Source: Hemibagrus wyckioides (taxonomy: Eukaryota > Chordata > Actinopteri > Siluriformes > Bagridae). From it: DNA of 64,000 bases. The position numbers and the translations under genes are program-made. Where the stretch lies: contig NC_080726.1 of the NCBI RefSeq assembly GCF_019097595.1, positions 10,700,205-10,764,204 of the forward strand, written 5' to 3'. Below the pieces are notes generated by a model. It did not search any database. It was given only the letters and a program-made list of their open reading frames with translations, and had not been told where the DNA came from. Below, in pieces: positions 10,701-22,600 of this stretch (the first letter of the stretch is position 1; each line of letters begins with the position of its first letter).

Positions 10701-13700
10701 TGAGTGAGTGAGTGTCTGTATGTGTGAGTGAGTGTCTGTATGTGTGAGTGAGTGTTAGTGTCTGTATGAGTGTCTGAGTGAGTGAGTGAGTGTCTGTATG
10801 TGTGAGTGAGTGTTAGTGAGTGAGTGAGTGAGTGAGTGAGTGTCTGTATGTGTGAGTGAGTGTTAGTGAGTGAGTGAGTGAGTGAGTGAGTGTCTGTATG
10901 TGAGTGAGTGAGTGTCTGTATGTGTGAGTGAGTGTTAGTGAGTGAGTGAGTGAGTGAGTGAGTGAGTGAGTGTCTGTATGTGTGAGTGAGTGCGTGTTAG
11001 TGTCTGTATGAGTGTCTGAGTGAGTGAGTGAGTGTCTGAGTGAGTGAGTGAGTGAGTGAGTGAGTGTCTGTATGTGTGAGTGAGTGAGTGTTAGTGTCTG
11101 TATGAGTGAGTGAGTGTGTTAGTGTCTGTATGAGTGAGTGAGTGTGTTAGTGTCTGTATGAGTGAGTGAGTGTCTGTATGTGAGTGAGTGAGTGAGTGAG
11201 TGTCTGTATGTGTGAGTGAGTGAGTGAGTGTCTGTATGTGTGAGTGAGTGAGTGAGTGTCTGTATGTGTGAGTGAGTGAGTGAGTGTCTGTATGTGTGAG
11301 TGAGTGAGTGAGTGTCTGTATGTGTGAGTGAGTGAGTGTCTGTATGTGTGAGTGAGTGAGTGTCTGTATGTGTGAGTGAGTGAGTGTCTGTATGTGTGAG
11401 TGAGTGAGTGTGTTAGTGTCTGTATGAGTGAGTGTGTTAGTGTCTGTGTGAGTGTGAGTGAATGAGTGAGTGTGTTAATGTCTGTATGAGTGAGTGAGTG
11501 AGTGTCTGTATGAGTGAGTGAGTGTGTTAGTGTCTGTATGAGTGAGTGAGTGAGTGTCTGTATGAGTGAGTGAGTGTGTTAGTGTCTGTATGAGTGTCTG
11601 AGTGAGTGAGTGAGTGTGTTAGTGTCTGTATGTGTGAGTGAGTGAGTGTCTGTATGTGTGAGTGAGTGAGTGTCTGTATGAGTGAGTGAGTGAGTGAGTG
11701 TGTTAGTGTCTGTATGTGTGAGTGAGTGAGTGAGTGAGTGAGTGAGTGTCTGTATGTGTGAGTGAGTGAGTGTCTGTATGTGTGAGTGAGTGAGTGTCTG
11801 TATGAGTGAGTGAGTGTGTTAGTGTCTGTATGTGTGAGTGAGTGAGTGTCTGTATGTGTGAGTGAGTGAGTGTGTTAGTGTCTGTATGAGTGAGTGTGTT
11901 AGTGTCTGTGTGAGTGTGTGAGTGAATGAGTGAGTGTGTTAGTGTCTGTATGTGTGAGTGAGTGAGTGTCTGTATGTGTGAGTGAGTGAGTGTCTGTATG
12001 TGTGAGTGAGTGAGTGTTAGTGTCTGTATGAGTGTCTGAGTGAGTGAGTGAGTGAGTGAGTGAGTGTCTGTATGTGTGAGTGAGTGAGTGTCTGTATGTG
12101 TGAGTGAGTGAGTGAGTGTCTGTATGAGTGAGTGAGTGAGTGAGTGTGTTAGTGTCTGTATGTGTGAGTGAGTGAGTGAGTGAGTGAGTGTCTGTATGTG
12201 TGAGTGAGTGAGTGTCTGTATGTGTGAGTGAGTGAGTGTCTGTATGAGTGAGTGAGTGAGTGAGTGTCTGTATGTGTGAGTGAGTGAGTGAGTGTCTGTA
12301 TGTGTGAGTGAGTGAGTATATGTATGTGTGTGAGTGAGTGAGTGTCTGTATGTGTGAGTGAGTGAGTGAGTGTCTGTATGTGTGAGTGAGTGAGTGTCTG
12401 TATGTGTGAGTGAGTGAGTGTCTGTATGTGTGAGTGAGTGAGTGAGTGTGTTAGTGTCTGTATGTGTGAGTGAGTGAGTGAGTGAGTGAGTGAGTGAGTG
12501 TCTGTATGTGTGAGTGAGTGAGTGTGTTAGTGTCTGTATGTGTGTGAGTGAGTGTCTGTATGTGTGTGAGTGAGTGAGTGTCTGTATGTGAGTGAGTGAG
12601 TGTCTGTATGTGAGTGAGTGAGTGTCTGTATGTGAGTGAGTGTCTGTATGTGTGAGTGAGTGTCTGTATGTGTGAGTGAGTGAGTGTCTGTATGTGAGTG
12701 AGTGAGTGAGTGAGTGAGTGAGTGTCTGTATGTGTGAGTGAGTGAGTGTCTGTATGTGTGTGAGTGAGTGAGTGTCTGTATGTGAGTGAGTGAGTGTCTG
12801 TATGTGAGTGAATGAGTGTCTGTATCTGAGTGAATGAGTGTCTGTATGTGAGTGAGTGAGTGTCTGTATGTGAGTGAGTGAGTGAGTGAGTGAGTGTCTG
12901 TATGTGTGAGTGAGTGAGTGAGTGTCTGTATGTGTGAGTGAGTGTCTGTATGTGTGAGTGAGTGAGTGTCTGAGTGAGTGAGTGAGTGTCTGTATGTGTG
13001 AGTGAGTGAGTGTCTGTATGTGTGAGTGAGTGAGTGTTAGTGTCTGTATGAGTGAGTGAGTGAGTGTGTTAGTGTCTGTATGAGTGAGTGAGTGTGTTAG
13101 TGTCTGTATGAGTGAGTGTGTTAGTGTCTGTATGTCTGTATGTGTGAGTGAGTGTCTGTATGTGTGAGTGAGTGTCTGTATGTGTGAGTGAGTGTTAGTG
13201 TCTGTATGAGTGTCTGAGTGAGTGAGTGAGTGTCTGTATGTGTGAGTGAGTGTTAGTGAGTGAGTGAGTGAGTGAGTGAGTGAGTGTCTGTATGTGAGTG
13301 AGTGAGTGAGTGAGTGAGTGAGTGAGTGTCTGTATGTGTGAGTGAGTGAGTGTCTGTATGTGAGTGAGTGAGTGAGTGAGTGTCTGTATGTGTGAGTGAG
13401 TGAGTGTCTGTATGTGTGTGAGTGAGTGAGTGTCTGTATGTGTGTGAGTGAGTGAGTGTCTGTATGTGTGTGAGTGAGTGAGTGTCTATATGTGTGAGTG
13501 AGTGAGTGTCTGTATGTGAGTGAGTGAGTGAGTGTCTGTATGTGAGTGAGTGAGTGAGTGTCTGTATGTGTGTGAGTGAGTGTCTGTATGTGTGAGTGAG
13601 TGAGTGAGTGTCTGTATGTGTGAGTGAGTGTTAGTGTCTGTATGAGTGTCTGAGTGAGTGAGTGAGTGTCTGTATGTGTGAGTGAGTGAGTGTGTTAGTG

Positions 13701-16670
13701 TCTGTATGAGTGAGTGTGTTAGTGTCTGTGTGAGTGTGTGAGTGAATGAGTGAGTGTGTTAGTGTCTGTATGTGTGAGTGAGTGAGTGTCTGTATGTGTG
13801 AGTGAGTGAGTGTCTGTATGTGTGAGTGAGTGAGTGTCTGTATGTGTGAGTGAGTGAGTGTTAGTGTCTGTATGAGTGTCTGAGTGAGTGAGTGAGTGAG
13901 TGAGTGAGTGTCTGTATGTGTGAGTGAGTGAGTGTCTGTATGTGTGAGTGAGTGAGTGAGTGTCTGTATGTGTGAGTGAGTGTGTTAGTGTCTGTATGTG
14001 TGAGTGAGTGAGTGAGTGAGTGAGTGAGTGAGTGTCTGTATGTGTGAGTGAGTGAGTGTCTGTATGTGTGAGTGAGTGAGTGTCTGTATGAGTGAGTGAG
14101 TGTGTTAGTGTCTGTATGTGTGAGTGAGTGAGTGAGTGTCTGTATGTGTGAGTGAGTGAGTATATGTATGTGTGTGAGTGAGTGAGTGTCTGTATGTGAG
14201 TGAGTGAGTGTCTGTATGTGTGAGTGAGTGAGTGAGTGAGTGTCTGTATGTGTGAGTGAGTGAGTGAGTGAGTGTCTGTATGAGTGAGTGAGTGAGTGAG
14301 TGTCTGTATGTGAGTGAGTGAGTGTCTGTATGTGAGTGAGTGAGTGTCTGTATGTGAGTGAGTGTCTGTATGTGTGAGTGAGTGTCTGTATGTGTGAGTG
14401 AGTGAGTGAGTGTCTGTATGTGAGTGAGTGAGTGAGTGTCTGTATGTGTGAGTGAGTGAGTGTCTGTATGTGTGTGAGTGAGTGAGTGTCTGTATGTGAG
14501 TGAGTGAGTGTCTGTATGTGAGTGAATGAGTGTCTGTATCTGAGTGAATGAGTGTCTGTATGTGAGTGAGTGAGTGTCTGTATGTGAGTGAGTGAGTGAG
14601 TGAGTGAGTGTCTGTATGTGTGAGTGAGTGAGTGTCTGTATGTGTGAGTGAGTGAGTGTCTGTATGTGTGAGTGAGTGAGTGAGTGAGTGTCTGTATGTG
14701 TGAGTGAGTGAGTGAGTGAGTGAGTGAGTGAGTGTCTGTATGTGTGAGTGAGTGAGTGTCTGTATGTGTGAGTGAGTGAGTGTCTGTATGTGTGAGTGAG
14801 TGAGTGTTAGTGTCTGTATGAGTGAGTGAGTGAGTGAGTGTGTTAGTGTCTGTATGAGTGAGTGAGTGTGTTAGTGTCTGTATGAGTGAGTGAGTGTGTT
14901 AGTGTCTGTATGTGTGAGTGAGTGAGTGTCTGTATGTGTGAGTGAGTGAGTGTCTGTATGTGAGTGAGTGAGTGAGTGTCTGTATGTGTGTGAGTGAGTG
15001 AGTGTCTGTATGTGTGAGTGAGTGAGTGTCTGTATGTGTGAGTGAGTGAGTGTCTGTATGTGAGTGAGTGAGTGAGTGAGTGTCTGTATGTGTGAGTGAG
15101 TGAGTGTCTGTATGTGTGAGTGAGTGAGTGTCTGTATGTGTGAGTGAGTGAGTGTTAGTGTCTGTATGAGTGTCTGAGTGAGTGAGTGAGTGAGTGAGTG
15201 TCTGTATGTGTGAGTGAGTGAGTGTCTGTATGTGTGAGTGAGTGAGTGTCTGTATGTGTGAGTGAGTGAGTGTCTGTATGTGTGAGTGAGTGAGTGTCTG
15301 TATATGTGAGTGAGTGAGTGTCTGTATGAGTGAGTGAGTGAGTGAGTGTGTTAGTGGCTGTATGTGTGAGTGAGTGAGTGAGTGAGTGTCTGTATGTGTG
15401 AGTGAGTGAGTGTCTGTATGTGTGAGTGAGTGTCTGTATGTGTGAGTGAGTGAGTGTCTGTATGAGTGAGTGAGTGTGTTAGTGTCTGTATGTGTGAGTG
15501 AGTGTCTGTATGTGTGAGTGAGTGAGTATATGTATGTGTGTGAGTGAGTGAGTGTCTGTATGTGTGAGTGAGTGAGTGAGTGTCTGTATGTGTGAGTGAG
15601 TGAGTGTCTGTATGTGTGAGTGAGTGAGTGTCTGTATGTGTGAGTGAGTGTCTGTATGTGAGTGAGTGAGTGAGTGAGTGTCTGTATGTGTGAGTGAGTG
15701 AGTGTCTGTATGTGTGAGTGAGTGAGTGTCTGTATGTGTGAGTGAGTGAGTGTCTGTATGTGTGAGTGAGTGAGTGTCTGTATGTGTGAGTGAGTGAGTG
15801 TCTGTATGTGAGTGAGTGAGTGAGTGTCTGTATGTGAGTGAGTGAGTGAGTGTCTGTATGTGTGAGTGAGTGAGTGAGTGAGTGAGTGTCTGTATGTGTG
15901 AGTGAGTGAGTGTCTGTATGTGTGAGTGAATGAGTGTCTGTATGTGTGAGTGAGTGTCTGTATGTGTGAGTGACTGTGTTAGTGTCTGTATGAGTGTCTG
16001 AGTGAGTGAGTGTCTGTATGAGTGAGTGAGTGAGTGTCTGTATGAGTGAGTGAGTGAGTGTCTGTATGAGTGAGTGAGTGAGTGAGTGTCTGTATGAGTG
16101 AGTGAGTGAGTGTCTGTATGAGTGAGTGAGTGAGTGAGTATGTTAGTGTCTGTATGAGTGAGTGAGTTAGTGTCTGTGTAAGTGTGTGAGTGAATGAGTG
16201 AGTGAGTGAGTGTCTGTATGTGTGAGTGTCTGTAGGAGTGAATGAGTGAGTGTCTGTATGTGTGAGTGAGTGAGTGAGTATGTTAGTGTCTGTATGAGTG
16301 AGTGAGTGTCTGTATGAGTGAGTGAGTGAGTGTCTGTATGTGTGAGTGAGTGAGTGAGTGAGTGAGTATGTTAGTGTCTGTATGAGTGAGTGAGTTAGTG
16401 TCTGTGTAAGTGTGTGAGTGAATGAGTGAGTGAGTGAGTGTCTGTATGTGTGAGTGTCTGTAGGAGTGAATGAGTGAGTGTCTGTAGGAGTGAATGAGTG
16501 AGTGTCTGTAAGAGTGAATGAGTGAGTGTCTGTAAGAGTGAATGAGTGAGTGTCTGTAAGAGTGAATGAGTGTCTGTAAGAGTGAATGAGTGTCTGTAAG
16601 AGTGAATGAGTGTCTGTAAGAGTGAATGAGTGAGTGTCTGTATGAGTGAGTGTCTGTATGAGTGAGTGAG
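1771..16670. repeat. Array domain A: TGTC-TGTA units
   Basis: The typical unit is TGTC-TGTA-(TGAG)2-5, often ending in TGTG-TTAG before the next TGTC, which gives 28 or 32 bases. From about 1771 to 5280 and 6830 to 10700 the TTAG-ending units dominate. Around 5280-6800 and 10700-16000 shorter units such as TGTC-TGTA-TG-(TGAG)n without TTAG prevail. Near 16200-16640 a variant with TGTC-TGTA-AGAG and TGAA appears. A scattered TTAA replaces TTAG in places (for example around 2610, 3325 and 4440), so local sub-families can be followed. Confidence 0.93.
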
Positions 16671-19600
16671 TGTGTTAGTGAGTGAGTGTGTGAATGTGTG
16701 AGTGCCTGTGTGAGTGAGTGAGTGCCTGTATGAGTGCCTGTGTGAGTGAGTGCCTGTGTGAGTGTGTGCCTGTGTGAGTGAGTGTGTGAATGCGTGAGTG
16801 ACTGAGTGAGTGTGTTAGTGCCTGTGTGAGTGAGTGAGTGCCTGTGTGAATGTGTGAGTGACTGAGTGTGTTAGTGCCTGTATGAGTGAGTGAGTGAGTG
16901 AGTGCCTGTGTGAGTGAGTGAGTGCCTGTGTGAATGCGTGAGTGACTGAGTTTGTTAGTGCCTGTATGAGTGAGTGTGTGAGTGTGTGAGTGTGTGAGTG
17001 TGTGAGTGAGTGTGTGAGTGTGTGTGTGTGAGTGTGAGTGAGTGTGTGAGTGAGTGTGAGTGAGTGTGTGAGTGTGTGAGTGAGTGCCTGTGTGTTTGAA
17101 TGCGTGAATGACTGAGTCAGTGTGTTAGTGCCTGTATGAGTGAGTGTGTGATTGAGTGCCTGTGTGAGTGAGTGAGTGAGTGTCTGTGTGAGTGAATGAG
17201 TGAGTGAGTGTCTGTAAGAGTGAATGAGTGAGTGTCTGTAAGAGTGAATGAGTGAGTGTCTGTATGAGTGAGTGTCTGTATGAGTGAGTGAGTGTGTTAG
17301 TGAGTGAGTGTGTGAATGCGTGAGTGCCTGTGTGAGTGAGTGAGTGCCTGTGTGAATGCGTGAGTGAGTGAGTGCCTGTGTGAGTGAGTGCCTGTATGAG
17401 TGAGTGAGTGAGTGAGTGCCTGTGTGAGTGAGTGAGTGAGTGAGTGCCTGTGTGAGTGAGTGCCTGTGTGAGTGAGTGCCTGTATGAGTGAGTGTGTGTG
17501 TGTGTGTGTGTGTGTGAGTGTGTGAGTGTGTGAGTGAGTGAGTGAGTGCCTGTGTGAGTGAGTGAGTGAGTGCCTGTGTGAGTGAGTGAGTGAGTGAGTG
17601 AGTGCATGTGTGAGTGAGTGCCTGTGTGAGTGTGTTAGTGCCTGTATGAGTGAGTGAGTGAGTGCATGTGTGAGTGAGTGCCTGTGTGAGTGAGTGTGTT
17701 AGTGCCTGTATGAGTGAGTGTGTGAGTGAGTGTGTGAGTGAGTGTGTGTGTGTGAGTGAGTGTGTGAGTGAGTGTGTGAGTGAGTGTGTGAGTGAGTGTG
17801 TGAGTGAGTGTGTTAGTGCCTGTATGAGTGAGTGAGTGTGTGAGTGAGTGAGTGTGTTAGTGCCTGTATGAGTGAGTGAGTGAGTGCCTGTGTGAGTGAG
17901 TGCCTGTGTGAGTGAGTGAGTGAGTGCCTGTGTGAGTGAGTGCCTGTGTGAGTGAGTGCCTGTATGAGTGAGTGAGTGAGTGAGTGAGTGCCTGTGTGAG
18001 TGAGTGCCTGTATGAGTGAGTGAGTGAGTGAGTGCCTGTGTGAGTGAGTGCCTGTATGAGTGAGTGAGTGAGTGAGTGCCTGTGTGAGTGAGTGCCTGTG
18101 TGAGTGAGTGCCTGTGTGAATGAGTGAGTGAGTGAGTGCCTGTGTGAGTGAGTGCCTGTATGAGTGCGTGAGTGAGTGAGTGCCTGTATGAGTGAGTGAG
18201 TGAGTGAGTGAGTGAGCGCCTGTGTGAATGAGTGTGTTAGTGCCTGTATGAGTGAGTGAGTGAGTGCATGTGTGAGTGAGTGCCTGTGTGAGTGTGTTAG
18301 TGCCTGTATGAGTGAGTGAGTGAGTGCATGTGTGAGTGAGTGTGTTAGTGCCTGTGTGAGTGAGTGAGTGAGTGAGTGAGTGCCTGTGTGAGTGAGTGAG
18401 TGCCTGTGTGAGTGAGTGAGTGCCTGTGTGAGTGAGTGAGTGCCTGTGTGAGTGAGTGAGTGAGTGAGTGAGTGAGTGAGTGAGTGAGTGAGCGCCTGTG
18501 TGAATGAGTGTGTTAGTGCCTGTATGAGTGAGTGAGTGAGTGCCTGTGTGAGTGAGTGAGTGCCTGTGTGAGTGAGTGAGTGCCTGTGTGAGTGAGTGAG
18601 TGAGTGAGTGAGCGCCTGTGTGAATGAGTGTGTTAGTGCCTGTATGAGTGAGTGAGTGAGTGCCTGTGTGAGTGAGTGTGTTAGTGCCTGTATGAGTGAG
18701 TGAGTGAGTGAGTGAGTGAGCGCCTGTGTGAATGAGTGTGTTAGTGCCTGTATGAGTGAGTGAGTGAGTGCCTGTGTGAGTGAGTGTGTTAGTGCCTGTA
18801 TGAGTGAGTGAGTGAGTGAGTGAGTGAGTGAGTGCCTGTGTGAGTGAGTGAGTGCCTGTGTGAGTGAGTGAGTGCCTGTGTGAGTGAGTGAGTGCCTGTA
18901 TGAGTGAGTGAGTGAGTGAGTGAGTGCATGTGTGAGTGAGTGCCTGTGTGAGTGAGTGTGTTAGTGCCTGTATGAGTGAGTGAGTGAGTGAGTGCATGTG
19001 TGAGTGAGTGAGTGCATGTGTGAGTGAGTGAGTGCATGTGTGAGTGAGTGAGCGCCTGTGTGAATGAGTGTGTTAGTGCCTGTATGAGTGAGTGAGTGCA
19101 TGTGTGAGTGAGTGCCTGTGTGAGTGAGTGTGTTAGTGCCTGTATGAGTGAGTGAGTGAGTGCATGTGTGAGTGAGTGCCTGTGTGAGTGAGTGTGTTAG
19201 TGCCTGTATGTGTGAGTGAGTGAGTGCATGTGTGAGTGAGTGAGTGCATGTGTGAGTGAGTGAGTGCATGTGTGAGTGAGTGAGTGCATGTGTGAGTGAG
19301 TGAGCGCCTGTGTGAATGAGTGTGTTAGTGCCTGTATGAGTGAGTGAGTGCATGTGTGAGTGAGTGCCTGTGTGAGTGAGTGTGTTAGTGCCTGTATGAG
19401 TGAGTGAGTGAGTGCATGTGTGAGTGAGTGCCTGTGTGAGTGAGTGTGTTAGTGCCTGTATGAGTGAGTGAGTGTGTGAGTGAGTGAGTGTGTTAGTGCC
19501 TGTATGAGTGAGTGAGTGTGTGAGTGAGTGAGTGAGTGAGTGTGTTAGTGCCTGTATGAGTGAGTAAGTGAGTGAGTGCCTGTGTGAGTGAGTGAGTGCC

Positions 19601-22600
19601 TGTGTGAGTGAGAGAGTGCCTGTGTGAGTGAGTGAGTGAGTGTGTGAGTGAGTGAGTGCCTGTGTGAGTGAGAGAGTGCCTGTGTGAGTGAGTGCCTGTG
19701 TGAGTGAGTGAGTGAGTGAGTGTGTGAGTGAGAGAGTGCCTGTGTGAGTGAGTGAGTGCCTGTGTGAGTGAGTGCCTGTGTGAGTGAGTGCCTGTGTGAG
19801 TGAGTGAGTGACTGAGTGAGTGTGTTAGTGCCTGTATGAGTGAGTGAGTGAGTGTGTGAGTGAGTGAGTGCCTGTGTGAGTGAGTGTGTGAGTGAGTGTG
19901 TGAGTGAGTGAGTGAGTGAGTGTGTGAGTGAGTGTGTGAGTGAGTGAGTGAGTGTGTTAGTGCCTGTATGAGTGAGTGAGTGAGTGAGTGAGTGTGTTAG
20001 TGCCTGTATGAGTGAGTGAGTGAGTGAGTGTGTGAGTGAGTGAGTGCCTGTGTGAGTGAGTGTGTGAGTGAGTGAGTGAGTGTGTTAGTGCCTGTATGAG
20101 TGAGTGAGTGAGTGAGTGAGTGTGTGAGTGCCTGAGTGAGTGTGTTAGTGCCTGTATGTGTGAGTGAGTGAGTGAGTGAGTGCCTTTGTGAGTGAGTGTG
20201 TGAGTGAGTGTGTTAGTGAGTGCCTGTGTGAATGCGTGAGTGACTGAGTGAGTGTGTTAGTGCCTGTATGAGTGAGTGAGTGAGTGAGTGCCTTTGTGAG
20301 TGAGTGTGTGAGTGAGTGAGTGTGTTAGTGCCTGTGTGATTGAGTGAGTGAGTGAGTGTGTTAGTGCCTGTGTGAGTGAGTGAGTGAGTGAGTGAGTGAG
20401 TGTGTTAGTGCCTGTATGTGAGTGAGTGAGTGCCTTTGTGAGTGAGTGTGTGAGTGAGTGTTTTAGTGAGTGCCTGTGTGAATGCGTGAGTGACTGAGTG
20501 AGTGTGTTAGTGCCTGTATGAGTGAGTGAGTGAGTGAGTGAGTGAGTGTGTTAGTGCCTGTGTGAGTGAGTGTGTGTGTGAGTGTGTGAGTGAGTGTGTT
20601 AGTGCCTGTATGAGTGAGTGTGAGTGTGTGAGTGTGTGAGTGTGTGAGTGTGTGAGTGAGTGAGTGAGTGAGTGCCTGTGTGTTTGAATGCGTGAGTGAC
20701 TGAGTCAGTGTGTTAGTGCCTGTATGAGTGAGTGTGTGATTGAGTGCCTGTGTGAGTGAGTGAGTGAGTGAGTGTCTGTGTGAGTGAATGAGTGAGTGAG
20801 TGAGTGTCTGTAAGAGTGAATGAGTGAGTGTCTGTAAGAGTGAATGAGTGAGTGTCTGTATGAGTGAGTGTCTGTATGAGTGAGTGAGTGTGTTAGTGAG
20901 TGAGTGTGTGAATGCGTGAGTGCCTGTGTGAGTGAGTGAGTGCCTGTGTGAATGCGTGAGTGAGTGAGTGCCTGTGTGAGTGAGTGCCTGTATGAGTGAG
21001 TGAGTGAGTGAGTGCCTGTGTGAGTGAGTGAGTGAGTGAGTGAGTGAGTGAGTGAGTGAGTGCCTGTGTGAGTGAGTGCCTGTGTGACTGAGTGCCTGTA
21101 TGATTGAGTGTGTGAGTGTGTGAGTGAGTGAGTGAGTGAGTGCATGTGTGAGTGAGTGAGTGCATGTGTGAGTGAGTGAGCGCCTGTGTGAATGAGTGTG
21201 TTAGTGCCTGAATGAGTGAGTGAGTGCATGTGTGAGTGAGTGCCTGTGTGAGTGAGTGTGTTAGTGCCTGTATGAGTGAGTGAGTGAGTGCATGTGTGAG
21301 TGAGTGCCTGTGTGAGTGTGTTAGTGCCTGTATGAGTGAGTGAGTGAGTGCATGTGTGAGTGAGTGCCTGTGTGAGTGAGTGTGTTAGTGCCTGTATGAG
21401 TGAGTGAGTGAGTGAGTGCATGTGTGAGTGAGTGAGTGCATGTGTGAGTGAGTGAGTGAGTGCATGTGTGAGTGAGTGAGCGCCTGTGTGAATGAGTGTG
21501 TTAGTGCCTGTATGAGTGAGTGAGTGCATGTGTGAGTGAGTGCCTGTGTGAGTGAGTGTGTTAGTGCCTGTATGAGTGAGTGAGTGAGTGCATGTGTGAG
21601 TGAGTGCCTGTGTGAGTGAGTGTGTTAGTGCCTGTATGAGTGAGTGAGTGAGTGAGTGTGTGAGTGAGTGTGTGAGTGAGTGTGTGAGTGTGTGAGTGAG
21701 TGTGTGAGTGAGTGTGTGAGTGAGTGTGTGAGTGAGTGTGTGAGTGAGTGTGTGAGTGAGTGTGTGAGTGAGTGTGTGAGTGCCTGTATGAGTGAGTGAG
21801 TGTGTGAGTGAGTGAGTGTGTTAGTGCCTGTATGAGTGAGTGAGTGTGTGAGTGAGTGAGTGTGTTAGTGCCTGTATGAGTGAGTGTGTGAGTGAGTGAG
21901 TGTGTGAGTGAGTGTGTGAGTGAGTGTGTGAGTGAGTGTGTGAGTGTGTGAGTGAGTGTGTGAGTGAGTGTGTGAGTGAGTGTGTGAGTGAGTGTGTGAG
22001 TGAGTGTGTGAGTGCCTGTATGAGTGAGTGAGTGTGTGAGTGAGTGAGTGTGTTAGTGCCTGTATGAGTGAGTGAGTGTGTGAGTGAGTGAGTGAGTGAG
22101 TGTGTTAGTGCCTGTATGAGTGAGTAAGTGAGTGAGTGCCTGTGTGAGTGAGTGAGTGCCTGTGTGAGTGAGTGAGTGCCTGTGTGAGTGAGTGAGTGAG
22201 TGTGTGAGTGAGTGAGTGCCTGTGTGAGTGAGAGAGTGCCTGTGTGAGTGAGTGAGTGCCTGTGTGAGTGAGTGAGTGAGTGAGTGTGTGAGTGAGTGAG
22301 TGCCTGTGTGAGTGAGTGCCTGTGTGAGTGAGTGCCTGTGTGAGTGAGTGAGTGACTGAGTGAGTGTGTTAGTGCCTGTATGAGTGAGTGAGTGAGTGTG
22401 TGAGTGAGTGAGTGCCTGTGTGAGTGAGTGTGTGAGTGAGTGAGTGAGTGTGTGAGTGAGTGTGTGAGTGAGTGAGTGAGTGTGTTAGTGCCTGTATGAG
22501 TGAGTGAGTGAGTGAGTGAGTGTGTTAGTGCCTGTATGAGTGAGTGAGTGAGTGAGTGTGTGAGTGAGTGAGTGCCTGTGTGAGTGAGTGTGTGAGTGAG

